Assembly (NCBI GenBank): GCA_030754395.1
Contig: JASMAJ010000033.1
Span: forward strand, 282-8,051
From: Candidatus Thalassarchaeaceae archaeon
GTDB taxonomy: Archaea > Thermoplasmatota > Poseidoniia > Poseidoniales > Thalassarchaeaceae
DNA length: 7,770 nt
Direction: 5' to 3'
Shown here: piece after piece, positions 1 through 5,864 of the stretch
Layout of the letters: each line of letters starts with the position of its first letter
How positions within the stretch are numbered: position 1 is the stretch's first letter
Translations under genes and position numbers: made by a program
The notes under the pieces: model-generated
What the model saw: the letters and a program-made list of their open reading frames with translations, nothing else
What the model was told of the DNA's origin: nothing
Database searches by the model: none

Positions 1-592
1 CACCTACCTTGTCGTTTTCGAGCCATTCACAAACAGGGTCATAATCGAAGTCTTTGTGAAGCATTACTGATTTTGCAAAAGAGGCAGTAGCAATTACCCG
101 ATCATCTCCAATTGCGTCTGTACATTCTTCATCAGTTACAATAGCGTTTAGCATTTCTTCCCAGTTATTGAAAGCAGAAATATTACGCCCTTGTGAGTCT
201 CTTTCCTCTAAGGCAACATTCAATATTTGAGCCACATTAATGTGAGATGTTACAAAATCTCCATTACTATTTGATAGAGAATTGACGGCATCAAGGTCAC
301 TCGCAAGTTGCTGAAGCGCCCCCATTTCCAATACATTTGCTCCTTCCTGAACTGGTTCAACATGGACATAAATACGATGAGGAGAGGATGGCATAATCTC
401 TTCCAATCTCTGTTCGGCTTCGTTTGCTTCAGTCGTTGGTGAAAATGAGGATAGGTCAGTTTGGAATTCGGGTAATGGGCTCAGAGCAAGGCCCGTTCCA
501 ATTGTCAACAGAAGACTTGCAATAATTATCCCTAAGGATGCCTTTTCAAAGGCTTCAGCGACACGAGCCTCTGACATGGCTAAGCCTAGCAT
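1..592 (-). CDS. MMPL/RND-family transporter, N-terminal part (left edge)
   Basis: The open frame runs through the left edge, so only about 197 N-terminal residues are visible. A short cytosolic head (MSEARVAEAFEKAS) is followed by one strongly hydrophobic segment at about residues 19-40 and then a long soluble region. This is the first membrane helix plus first extracellular loop arrangement of RND/MMPL permeases; the region just after the helix (DLSSFSPTTEANEAEQRLEE) resembles the start of that loop in archaeal MMPL proteins. Two start codons are in frame. ATG at 592 lies about 26 bases downstream of a TATA-like box at 614-623, as expected for a leaderless mRNA, and is chosen here; ATG at 577 would give MSEAR as the N-terminus. 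Neither has an SD. The visible loop carries only two cysteines (about 157 and 188). The substrate is unknown. It is transcribed divergently from rpoL. Confidence 0.75.
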   Translation of the reverse strand, partial: MLGLAMSEARVAEAFEKASLGIIIASLLLTIGTGLALSPLPEFQTDLSSFSPTTEANEAEQRLEEIMPSSPHRIYVHVEPVQEGANVLEMGALQQLASDLDAVNSLSNSNGDFVTSHINVAQILNVALEERDSQGRNISAFNNWEEMLNAIVTDEECTDAIGDDRVIATASFAKSVMLHKDFDYDPVCEWLENDKVG

Positions 593-613
593 CGTATGCC
601 GTAACGTCACTCG

Positions 614-623
614 ATACTTAATC
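614..623. promoter_or_regulatory. TATA-like box between the divergent transporter and rpoL
   Basis: The A/T run ATACTTAATC (read as GATTAAGTAT on the minus strand) is the only clear TATA-like element in the 111-bp divergent spacer. On the minus strand it sits about 26 bases before ATG 592, the spacing expected of an archaeal TATA box feeding a leaderless transcript. On the plus strand it would place a start near 645, giving rpoL a leader of about 60 bases. The assignment is by sequence and spacing only. Confidence 0.35.
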
Positions 624-635
624 AAAACAGTGAGT

Positions 636-654
636 TGGACCCTTTAGGGGTCCA
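636..654. repeat. Perfect 7-bp inverted repeat in the rpoL leader/spacer
   Basis: TGGACCC (636-642) and GGGTCCA (648-654) are exact reverse complements around the loop TTTAG. A G-U pair and a further G-C pair can extend the stem outward. It lies 50 bases before the rpoL start and just downstream of the TATA-like box. It could be an operator, a leader hairpin, or chance. Confidence 0.4.
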
Positions 655-703
655 GCAATTCGATGAAAGCCCTCAAAAGGGAGAGTCTGGTGGCGCGGCC
701 GTC

Positions 704-961
704 ATGCCAATCAAATTGCTAAAGAACGAAGGGTCTGAACTCCGATTGCGATTGATAGGTGAGGACCATACAACTCTCCAATTATTCCGCTCTCGCCTGA
801 ATGCAAACGACAAGGTCGAGTATGCAAATTACTTCACAGGACATCCTGATTTGGATGAACCAGAACTTTTTGTTCGGGTCAAGAAGGGTGCGAAGGCGGA
901 CAAGATTGTGCAGGATCTCTGTGCTGAAATTGCTAAGGAGTTTTCCGGCCTCGCAAATTGA
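704..961 (+). CDS. rpoL: DNA-directed RNA polymerase subunit L (Rpo11)
   Basis: This 85-aa protein matches archaeal RpoL, the counterpart of eukaryotic Rpb11 and the C-terminal part of bacterial alpha. RpoL pairs with RpoD (Rpo3) to form the platform on which RNA polymerase assembles. The family signature is clear: a short first strand (MPIKLLKNEGSELRLRL), then GEDHTTLQLFRSRLN, which corresponds to the conserved GEDHTLLNLLR helix, then the HP-D-EPELFVRVKK strand and a C-terminal amphipathic helix (about 65-82). ATG 704 is chosen because the family starts directly at this strand; the frame is open upstream to a TTG at 635, but the extra 23 residues have no family match. No strong SD is seen. 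truD follows 13 bases after the stop, so the two are probably cotranscribed. Confidence 0.9.
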   Translation: MPIKLLKNEGSELRLRLIGEDHTTLQLFRSRLNANDKVEYANYFTGHPDLDEPELFVRVKKGAKADKIVQDLCAEIAKEFSGLAN

Positions 962-965
962 GGGC

Positions 966-970
966 GGTGA
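966..970 (+). promoter_or_regulatory. Ribosome binding site that sets the truD TTG start
   Basis: GGTGA, complementary to the archaeal 16S rRNA 3' end, lies 4 bases before TTG 975 and starts 5 bases after the rpoL stop. It favours TTG as the real truD start over the in-frame ATG codons far upstream, which overlap rpoL. Confidence 0.65.
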
Positions 971-974
971 ATCT

Positions 975-2372
975 TTGTCGCAAGCAGAAATCGAAGAAAA
1001 CCTTGGACTTTCCGGATGGGCTCATGATGCCACCGGGATTGGTGGGCTACTGAAAGTTAGAATTGAGGACTTTCGTGTCGAAGAAGTTGCTAGAATACCT
1101 GCTCTCGACTCTAAGGGTAGATTTACTGTTGTCCGAGCGACCTTGACAAATTGGGAGACAAATAGATTCCTTCGTAGGCTTGCTGGTGCGTGTGGAATCA
1201 ATAGAAATCGAATCTTTTGCTCAGGGCTAAAGGATAAAAGAGCTGTAACTACGCAAATTCTAGTAATCGATGCACCTCAAAGAAAAGTTGAATCAGTGAA
1301 TATACCTGATTCCGAATTGGAAATTCTCGGTCGAACTCATCAAAAAGTCGGAATGAGCGATCATGATGGAAATAGATTCACAATTACTGTTCGTGGTTGT
1401 TGTGATGAAAATGGTAAACCTCTCGAAGCCAAGGATGCCATGCAACGAGTTCTCGAAATTAGGGATGGGTTGGCATCACGTCTTGGTGCGGATGCGTTCC
1501 CAAATTGGATTGGTCCTCAAAGATTCGGCTCGACAAGGCCAGTAACTCCCGAAGTAGGGCGTGCTGTGGTCGATGGTGATTTTGAAAAAGCAGTGGATTT
1601 GTATCTAGGGATGCCCGGATTAAAGATGAAAGATGATGTTAGTAATTTTCGAAAATTATGGCGTGAATCAAAGGATCCTAAGGCTTGTCTTGAGATTATC
1701 CCAAAACATCTAGGTTACGAAAGAAATATTCTCGAGACTCTATTAGATAAACCAGATAATTGGGTTAAGGCCTTCCGCGCCCTCCCCCCTTCTCTTCAAC
1801 TTTTGATGGTCCATTCTCTGCAATCTCTAGCCTTCAATCATTCATTAGCATTTAGAATAGATTCAGGTCTTAATTTACTAGAACCAGAAATCGGCGATTT
1901 GGTAGCCCCAGTTCAAGCAAGTGGTCGGATTGACGTTTCTAAGATGGCTCTTGTTAGTCAGACAAATCTTGAGCGCTGTAGAAGGAACTGCCGTTTGGGG
2001 CGATTGGCTGTTACAGGTCCATTACCTGGGAAAGAATCCGCAATAGCCCAAGGTGAGCCTGGAATCCATGAATTAGCGGCACTTGAAAGAACGAATCTTG
2101 CCAATGTTGACTGGAAAGTAAAGAAGATTCCCAATCTCACTACTTCTGGAACTCGTCGGCCTCTGACTGTGACATTTAGTACATTCTCAGTTGAAGAAGC
2201 TCCTTCTATGCTTGATGAACAAACATCTGAGCGTTGGGAATTAGGCCCTATTGGGGGTGATTTATGGCATCCCGAGGGTGCCGATTTGAGGTTGAGATTC
2301 ACACTCCCTCCTGGGACTTATGCGACTGTTCTGATGCGCGAATTCATGCGTTCTCCTTTAGATCATTACTAA
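975..2372 (+). CDS. truD: tRNA pseudouridine synthase TruD (Pus7 family)
   Basis: The 465-aa product belongs to the TruD family, which isomerises uridine to pseudouridine in tRNA (position 13 in the well-studied members). The catalytic motif GLKDKRAVTTQ is at residues 84-94, with the nucleophilic Asp at 87. NWIGPQRFGSTRPVTPEVGRA, about residues 177-197, matches the conserved N-[YF]-x-G-x-QRFG segment followed by the helix with DFEKAV that is typical of archaeal members. The inserted TRUD domain occupies the middle, and the C-terminus (LPPGTYATVLMREFMRSP) returns to the family consensus (LPxGxYATVLLRE). Full length for the archaeal branch. The frame is open back to 801, but that stretch is out-of-frame rpoL sequence; TTG 975 with the preceding GGTGA is the likely start. 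Confidence 0.9.
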   Translation: MSQAEIEENLGLSGWAHDATGIGGLLKVRIEDFRVEEVARIPALDSKGRFTVVRATLTNWETNRFLRRLAGACGINRNRIFCSGLKDKRAVTTQILVIDAPQRKVESVNIPDSELEILGRTHQKVGMSDHDGNRFTITVRGCCDENGKPLEAKDAMQRVLEIRDGLASRLGADAFPNWIGPQRFGSTRPVTPEVGRAVVDGDFEKAVDLYLGMPGLKMKDDVSNFRKLWRESKDPKACLEIIPKHLGYERNILETLLDKPDNWVKAFRALPPSLQLLMVHSLQSLAFNHSLAFRIDSGLNLLEPEIGDLVAPVQASGRIDVSKMALVSQTNLERCRRNCRLGRLAVTGPLPGKESAIAQGEPGIHELAALERTNLANVDWKVKKIPNLTTSGTRRPLTVTFSTFSVEEAPSMLDEQTSERWELGPIGGDLWHPEGADLRLRFTLPPGTYATVLMREFMRSPLDHY

Positions 2373-2399
2373 ATGAGCAAAAGAGTTTGAGATGAATGA

Positions 2400-2415
2400 C
2401 TGTGGAAAATCACAG
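2400..2415. repeat. Small hairpin across the aEF-1beta stop codon
   Basis: CTGTG (2400-2404) and CACAG (2411-2415) pair around a 6-base A/T-rich loop, in the 37-bp gap between convergent truD and aEF-1beta and reaching into the last aEF-1beta codons. On the minus strand a pyrimidine-rich stretch with CTCTTTT follows. It could aid termination, but the stem is only 5 bp. Confidence 0.25.
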
Positions 2416-2676
2416 ACGGCCCATTTCTAGAGCTTCAATCTGGCCGACATTATCATCGATTTTTCGAACACTATCTTCAAAGCCATCAACAATCCCTTCT
2501 CCTTCTCCAAGGACGGCTTGAACTTCAATAAACATCATGCCAAATGCTAGAGGTTTTATTTCACAGGCTTGAACTTCTTCCATCGAAGAAATTACTGATG
2601 CTATACCCTCATAATCAGGACGACCCTCTTCAGGCTGGTCAATAGTTACCTTATATTTTACAACAACATGTCCCAT
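2410..2676 (-). CDS. Translation elongation factor 1-beta (aEF-1B)
   Basis: This 88-aa protein matches archaeal EF-1beta, the nucleotide exchange factor that replaces GDP with GTP on aEF-1A. It has the compact ferredoxin-like layout of the family: first strand GHVVVKYKVTI, acidic loop, helix (YEGIASVISSM), strand with KPLAFGMMFIEVQAVL (about residues 41-56), then the helix GIVDGFEDSVRKI and the closing strand IEALEMGRL. The conserved KPLAFG is seen directly. ATG 2676 is preceded by AGGAG (2686-2690) at 9 bases, so it is preferred over the in-frame TTG at 2685. It lies 20 bases downstream of the zinc-ribbon gene on the same strand, a common archaeal pairing. Convergent with truD. Confidence 0.9.
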   Translation of the reverse strand: MGHVVVKYKVTIDQPEEGRPDYEGIASVISSMEEVQACEIKPLAFGMMFIEVQAVLGEGEGIVDGFEDSVRKIDDNVGQIEALEMGRL

Positions 2677-2696
2677 ATAGAACAACTCCTAAGGAA

Positions 2697-2864
2697 TCAG
2701 GGTCCCTCGAATCCGCATCCAGGGCAGATATACTTGACTGCCTGAACTCTACAACGCTCACTACGTCCAATGGATTCTCCACAATCTGGGCATGGGAAAG
2801 CAGTACTTTTTGCCTCTACAAGAGGTAGTCCTGACGAGGTACACATATCTGCTCTTGCTGCCAT
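2697..2864 (-). CDS. Small zinc-ribbon protein, translation-associated (COG2888/HVO_2753-like)
   Basis: This 55-aa protein is recognised by FPCPDCGESI (residues 23-32) and the closing YICPGCGFEGP (45-55), which match the archaeal zinc-ribbon RNA-binding family usually found next to aEF-1beta. Relatives normally have four CxxC pairs binding two zinc ions. Here the first pair reads C8-T-S-S11 and the third S35-E-R-C38, so each has lost one cysteine; pairs two (C25/C28) and four (C47/C50) are intact, leaving six cysteines. An in-frame TGA four codons upstream fixes the start at ATG 2864. GAGGGT, about 6 bases before it, is a partial SD. A short operon with aEF-1beta is likely. The role is inferred from the family and its neighbour. 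Confidence 0.8.
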   Translation of the reverse strand: MAARADMCTSSGLPLVEAKSTAFPCPDCGESIGRSERCRVQAVKYICPGCGFEGP

Positions 2865-2879
2865 AATTTGACCCTCAGC

Positions 2880-2898
2880 GAGGCGGGCGACCGCCCTC
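2880..2898. repeat. GC-rich hairpin in the zinc-ribbon leader
   Basis: GGCGG (2882-2886) and CCGCC (2891-2895) pair around GCGA; two more pairs form outside if C2896 is bulged. It is a G+C island in an A+T-rich spacer, ending 16 bases before the zinc-ribbon start. If the TATA-like box at 2943-2950 is used, it falls in the 5' leader and could limit access to the ribosome binding site. Confidence 0.4.
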
Positions 2899-2942
2899 CC
2901 CCTTTTAGCGTTGACCGAGAAGACTAGGCTCTCTACACAATG

Positions 2943-2950
2943 GATTTATC
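2943..2950 (-). promoter_or_regulatory. Candidate TATA box for the zinc-ribbon/aEF-1beta operon
   Basis: The minus-strand sequence GATAAATC resembles an archaeal TATA box. A start about 25 bases downstream (near 2921) would give a leader of about 57 bases that includes the GC-rich hairpin. Sequence resemblance only. Confidence 0.3.
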
Positions 2951-2952
2951 AT

Positions 2953-3048
2953 TCATTCGTCTTCAAAATTACAAACAGGGCACCATCTCTGAATGTTCAG
3001 ATTACTTAGAATTACTTGAGTTTTCTTTACCTGCCAATTTTCAAACTA
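2953..3048 (-). other. In-frame CPVC-containing tail after the OB-fold stop codon
   Basis: Past the TAA of the OB-fold gene and an adjacent TAG, the same frame stays open for 30 codons until TGA at 2953-2955. It reads FENWQVKKTQVILS... and ends in RWCPVCNFEDE. There is no ATG, GTG or TTG in this frame to start it independently. The ending looks like half of a zinc knuckle, so it may be a decayed C-terminal extension or a readthrough product. It may equally be chance in an A+T-rich spacer. Confidence 0.2.
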
Positions 3049-3447
3049 TTAGTCATTGATTATTGATAATCGCCCATTTCTTCCTGTGGATACAACCCGT
3101 TCTCCAAGACGTCGCTTGCACCAACCATTCTCTATTCGAACTATATCTCCAGTCGCGACCTTATCTATTTGCTCATTCCATAACACTAGACCTACCACTC
3201 CAGTTTCATCCCTGCCGCACGCTGCTGCTACACGTCCAGTCCATTTCCTACTGGAAATAATTCGGGGCGGATATCTCCTCAAGACAAGAATTTCAAGTTC
3301 TGGGACATATTGTTCGTCTTTTAAGTGATGAACTTTAGTAGTTCGTTTCCTGTTTTTTATTTTGTCTGCTTCTCTAGAATCTTTCAATATTCTCTTCTCA
3401 TTTTCACTCAGTTTAGTCATAGGAATCGTTCTGACTTGAGATTCCAT
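3049..3447 (-). CDS. OB-fold nucleic-acid-binding protein (RPA/SSB-like)
   Basis: This 132-aa protein has a lysine/arginine-rich head (about residues 10-37) followed by one OB-fold of the RPA/archaeal SSB type: the first strand ELEILVLRRYPPRII, then GRVAAACGRDETGVVGLVLW (about 71-90), GDIVRIENGWC (about 102-112) and a last strand in GRNGRLSII. DETG-VxLVLW and GDIVRIEN are the conserved core of this OB family, which binds single-stranded DNA or RNA. There is no acidic tail and no zinc finger within the frame. The start is uncertain: ATG 3447 gives the longest form, and ATG 3420 is in frame and suits the TATA-like GAATATAG at 3455-3462; neither has an SD. A 73-base gap with T-rich minus-strand sequence separates it from the upstream FtsJ gene, so it may have its own promoter. 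The exact role is unknown. Confidence 0.7.
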   Translation of the reverse strand: MESQVRTIPMTKLSENEKRILKDSREADKIKNRKRTTKVHHLKDEQYVPELEILVLRRYPPRIISSRKWTGRVAAACGRDETGVVGLVLWNEQIDKVATGDIVRIENGWCKRRLGERVVSTGRNGRLSIIND

Positions 3448-3520
3448 TAATCAAGAATATAGGAGAGTCCTACCTGAAAATGAACACACTACGCAGTATT
3501 GAAAGTGAAACTGAAACTCA

Positions 3521-4276
3521 TCACTCATCATTGCGGTTAAGACGCCTGAATCCTTTGTTGATTTCGATTTCTTCATCCTCAGTAGAAGTCTCATCTACAT
3601 TTATTCCAACTTCAGTCAGGTGGCTAAGTACTTGTTCAAAAGCAGTGAGTCCGCGTGCTGGTCTTCGTGGTACAGGAAGCCTATTGCGGCAAATTAGATA
3701 AGTCTCAGATGATGAATTTCTACTGGCCATAGGGGCGAATCTCTGTACATTACTGAATCTATCCTTTGCTGCCTTAATCAGCCCTTCAATTCCCACGCCT
3801 TGGAAAATTTTGGTAACAAAGGCTCCTCCTGGTGCCAACAAATCCATTGCGACATCAAGAGTCATAGTTGATAGTTCCAAAGAAATCGCTTGATCCGTGT
3901 CATATCTTCCAGTGAGTTTGGGTGAAATGTCACTGAGAACAATGTTGAATTGCCCGCCATCTAGAAGTTCTTCGATACGCTCTATAGTTTCTTTATGAAT
4001 GATATTTCCTTGTAGGACCGTTGCCCCTTCTATTGGCGATGTGGATTTTATGTCCACACCAATTACAAGCCCCTCATCTCCTACTTCTTCAACAGAGACT
4101 TGAGTCCACCCGCCGGGGTGACATCCCACATCTAGTATCGCATCTCCGGGTCGAATTATTTCGAATTTCTCCTGAATTTGCTTGAGTTTGTACGCTGAAC
4201 GAGCTCTATACCCTTTCGATTTGGCCTGTCTACGCCACGGGTCGCGCCGATTCTCCTGATACCAGCGCTTACTCAT
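3521..4276 (-). CDS. rlmE: 23S rRNA 2'-O-methyltransferase, FtsJ/RlmE family
   Basis: The 251-aa protein is an S-adenosylmethionine-dependent ribose methyltransferase of the FtsJ/RlmE family, which methylates the U at the A-loop (E. coli position 2552) of 23S rRNA. The SAM motif is DVGCHPGGWTQ (residues 49-59; usually DLGxAPGGWxQ), with VDIK at 74-77 as the acidic ribose-binding strand. The catalytic tetrad can be placed as K30 (ARSAYKL), D116 (LSDISP), K156 (TKIFQG) and E191 (SSETYL). The last 40 or so residues form an acidic-then-basic extension beyond the core; no TRAM domain, as found in some archaeal homologues, is seen. The start at ATG 4276 has no good SD. It follows the epimerase by 43 bases on the same strand. 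Confidence 0.9.
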   Translation of the reverse strand: MSKRWYQENRRDPWRRQAKSKGYRARSAYKLKQIQEKFEIIRPGDAILDVGCHPGGWTQVSVEEVGDEGLVIGVDIKSTSPIEGATVLQGNIIHKETIERIEELLDGGQFNIVLSDISPKLTGRYDTDQAISLELSTMTLDVAMDLLAPGGAFVTKIFQGVGIEGLIKAAKDRFSNVQRFAPMASRNSSSETYLICRNRLPVPRRPARGLTAFEQVLSHLTEVGINVDETSTEDEEIEINKGFRRLNRNDE

Positions 4277-4319
4277 CGAATCATCGGCGACGACACTCTG
4301 TTATGAAGCCGAGGCGCAC

Positions 4320-5261
4320 TTACAGACCTATTTCATCGATAAGTGCACGTGCCGTATGGCGTATTGCGGCCTCAGATTGCATTTCTGGAACAAATCCGGT
4401 TGAGAATAGGTATTCTACATCTAGACTAGTTTTGGGAACATCTCCTGCCCAACCGCGATCTCCTCCGGTGTATTCTATTGAAACTCCTTCGAGACCGGAC
4501 TCTTCAACAACAATCTCAGCGATTCTGCGTACAGAGCAGGTATCCCCTGTACCTAGATTGTAGAGATTGACATCTTCACTAGTGTTTCCGACAAGATGAA
4601 CCATAGCTCGCACACAATCTTCTGCAGACATGTATGATTTTTCTTGAAGACCATTGCCTAGAACCTCGAGTCGAGTAGGGTCATTCTTTAGTTTGTGAAT
4701 AAAGTCAAAGATAACTCCGTGAGTGCCTCTGGGGCCAACAATGTTGGCAAAGCGGTGTACCCAGGCCTTTGCTCCAAAAGTTCCACACCAAGCTGTAATC
4801 AAAGCCTCTGAAGCGAGTTTTGATGCTCCATAGAGAGAGATTGGTTTTACAGGTCCATATGTTTCAGGAGTAGGCATTATACTCGCCTCTCCATATATTG
4901 CGCTAGATGATGAGAAAGATATGCACGACACGCCTTCACACCTCATTGCCTCGAGTACATTGTAAGTTGCAACAGTACCTTGCCTTAGGTCTGTATCAGT
5001 AACTTCAGTTCCTAAACGGATGTCTGGATTGGCAGCAAGATGGTGAACTGTATCTATACCCTGCATTGCCTTTTTGACTGATTCGGGGTCCAACAAATCA
5101 GCTCTGATAATCTCCACATTTGCAGTGCCATTGTGGTGAGCAAGAAATTCTTCTCTGCCACTTGAGAAATTATCTAACACGCGTACTGATTTCCCTTGTG
5201 CTACCAAGGCATCTACTAGATGCGAACCAATGAATCCTGCACCTCCTGTAACTAAATCCAT
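4320..5261 (-). CDS. NAD-dependent nucleotide-sugar epimerase (GalE-like extended SDR)
   Basis: The 313-aa protein is an extended short-chain dehydrogenase/reductase of the UDP-glucose 4-epimerase type. The dinucleotide-binding GGAGFIG is at residues 6-12, followed by the acidic strand end VLDNFSSG (about 29-36). The catalytic serines lie in SSSSAIYGE (about 117-125) and YxxxK is Y144-GAS-K148. HRFANIVGPRG (about 169-179) is typical of sugar epimerases. The substrate is probably a UDP-hexose, but specificity cannot be read from the sequence; a dTDP-sugar dehydratase is less likely. ATG 5261 is chosen because GGGTGA (5267-5272) sits 5 bases upstream; the longer form from 5303 overlaps VKOR. 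It starts 32 bases after the VKOR gene. Confidence 0.9.
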   Translation of the reverse strand: MDLVTGGAGFIGSHLVDALVAQGKSVRVLDNFSSGREEFLAHHNGTANVEIIRADLLDPESVKKAMQGIDTVHHLAANPDIRLGTEVTDTDLRQGTVATYNVLEAMRCEGVSCISFSSSSAIYGEASIMPTPETYGPVKPISLYGASKLASEALITAWCGTFGAKAWVHRFANIVGPRGTHGVIFDFIHKLKNDPTRLEVLGNGLQEKSYMSAEDCVRAMVHLVGNTSEDVNLYNLGTGDTCSVRRIAEIVVEESGLEGVSIEYTGGDRGWAGDVPKTSLDVEYLFSTGFVPEMQSEAAIRHTARALIDEIGL

Positions 5262-5266
5262 ATTTT

Positions 5267-5272
5267 TCACCC
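5267..5272 (-). promoter_or_regulatory. Ribosome binding site fixing the epimerase start
   Basis: The minus-strand GGGTGA lies 5 bases before ATG 5261 and supports this start over the upstream in-frame codon at 5303. Confidence 0.7.
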
Positions 5273-5293
5273 GTAATTTATTTTGGAGATATG

Positions 5294-5860
5294 TTAGTAC
5301 CAATTTTTGTTTTCTCTACGTCCTTTGAGGAGCCAAACAGAACCTAGGAATCCTACCAAGGAAAGGTGAGATATTGTACAGAATGGACAGATGTGATGGA
5401 CTGCAAAGGCCTCAACTCCAACGAGGTAGAGTAGGAATGGGATTCCTGCCAAACCCGCGTACCAAGCGTAGTTGGTATATGATTCAGCCCACTTGGCATG
5501 AACGTCCATTCTAATGCTCAAAACTAAGAATAATAGTGCAGTGAAAGCGAGGGCTCCTACAACACCCCACGGTACTCCGAATAGATTGTTGTACCTAGGA
5601 TCTCCAATAACGGAGCCACACTGAACAATACCTTCAGAAGCGCAGAATTCTGTTGCATCACCCATCACGAGTTGATTATGAATAATCCATGTCCAGACTG
5701 CTGATGCTAGACCTACTGTGGCAAATAATAGGGAACCGTTCAGAGCGGCAACTGTACCCTCAACACCGGCCTTGGAGCGACTTGTAGATAGAACATATGT
5801 TGATGCGAGTAATCCTGCGATGAACAGAAGTAATTTTGGGTCTGCTAATGCACTTGCCAT
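5294..5860 (-). CDS. VKOR-family membrane oxidoreductase (DsbB-like)
   Basis: The 188-aa membrane protein belongs to the vitamin K epoxide reductase family. Bacterial and archaeal members re-oxidise thioredoxin-like proteins outside the membrane and pass electrons to a quinone. Counting from ATG 5863 (one residue earlier than the start used), the loop cysteines are C74 and C82 (FCASEGIVQC), with the same seven-residue spacing as the family pair, followed by FGVPWGVVG (residues 95-103). The active-site pair near the quinone is C159-PF-C162. Hydrophobic segments are at about 9-27, 43-62, 97-117, 133-151 and 163-179. No thioredoxin domain is fused. ATG 5860 is preferred: GGGGTGA ends 4 bases upstream and overlaps the stop codon of the thioredoxin-like gene, which argues for translational coupling. 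Confidence 0.88.
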   Translation of the reverse strand: MASALADPKLLLFIAGLLASTYVLSTSRSKAGVEGTVAALNGSLLFATVGLASAVWTWIIHNQLVMGDATEFCASEGIVQCGSVIGDPRYNNLFGVPWGVVGALAFTALLFLVLSIRMDVHAKWAESYTNYAWYAGLAGIPFLLYLVGVEAFAVHHICPFCTISHLSLVGFLGSVWLLKGRRENKNWY

Positions 5861-5864
5861 CATC

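Noticed and set aside
635..703. Longer rpoL form starting at TTG 635
   Set aside because: The added 23 residues have no counterpart in the family and pass through the inverted repeat at 636-654; ATG 704 matches the normal RpoL start.
801..974. N-terminal extension of TruD
   Set aside because: This part is out-of-frame rpoL sequence; no TruD similarity begins before about 975.
1958..2302. 114-codon minus-strand ORF inside truD
   Set aside because: Antisense shadow of the well-supported truD frame, without any family features.
2940..3059. 39-codon plus-strand ORF beginning MDLSFIRLQNYK
   Set aside because: No SD, no recognisable family, and it runs antisense to both the zinc-ribbon promoter region and the CPVC tail; likely chance.
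3056..3328. Plus-strand ORFs opposite the OB-fold gene
   Set aside because: Antisense shadows; the minus-strand OB-fold motifs are clear.
3460..3472. TAGGA-GAG-TCCTA inverted repeat upstream of the OB-fold gene
   Set aside because: Five-bp arms in A+T-rich sequence; not distinguishable from chance, although it touches a possible TATA box.
4303..4563. Plus-strand ORF opposite the epimerase C-terminus
   Set aside because: Antisense shadow of the epimerase frame; no family match.
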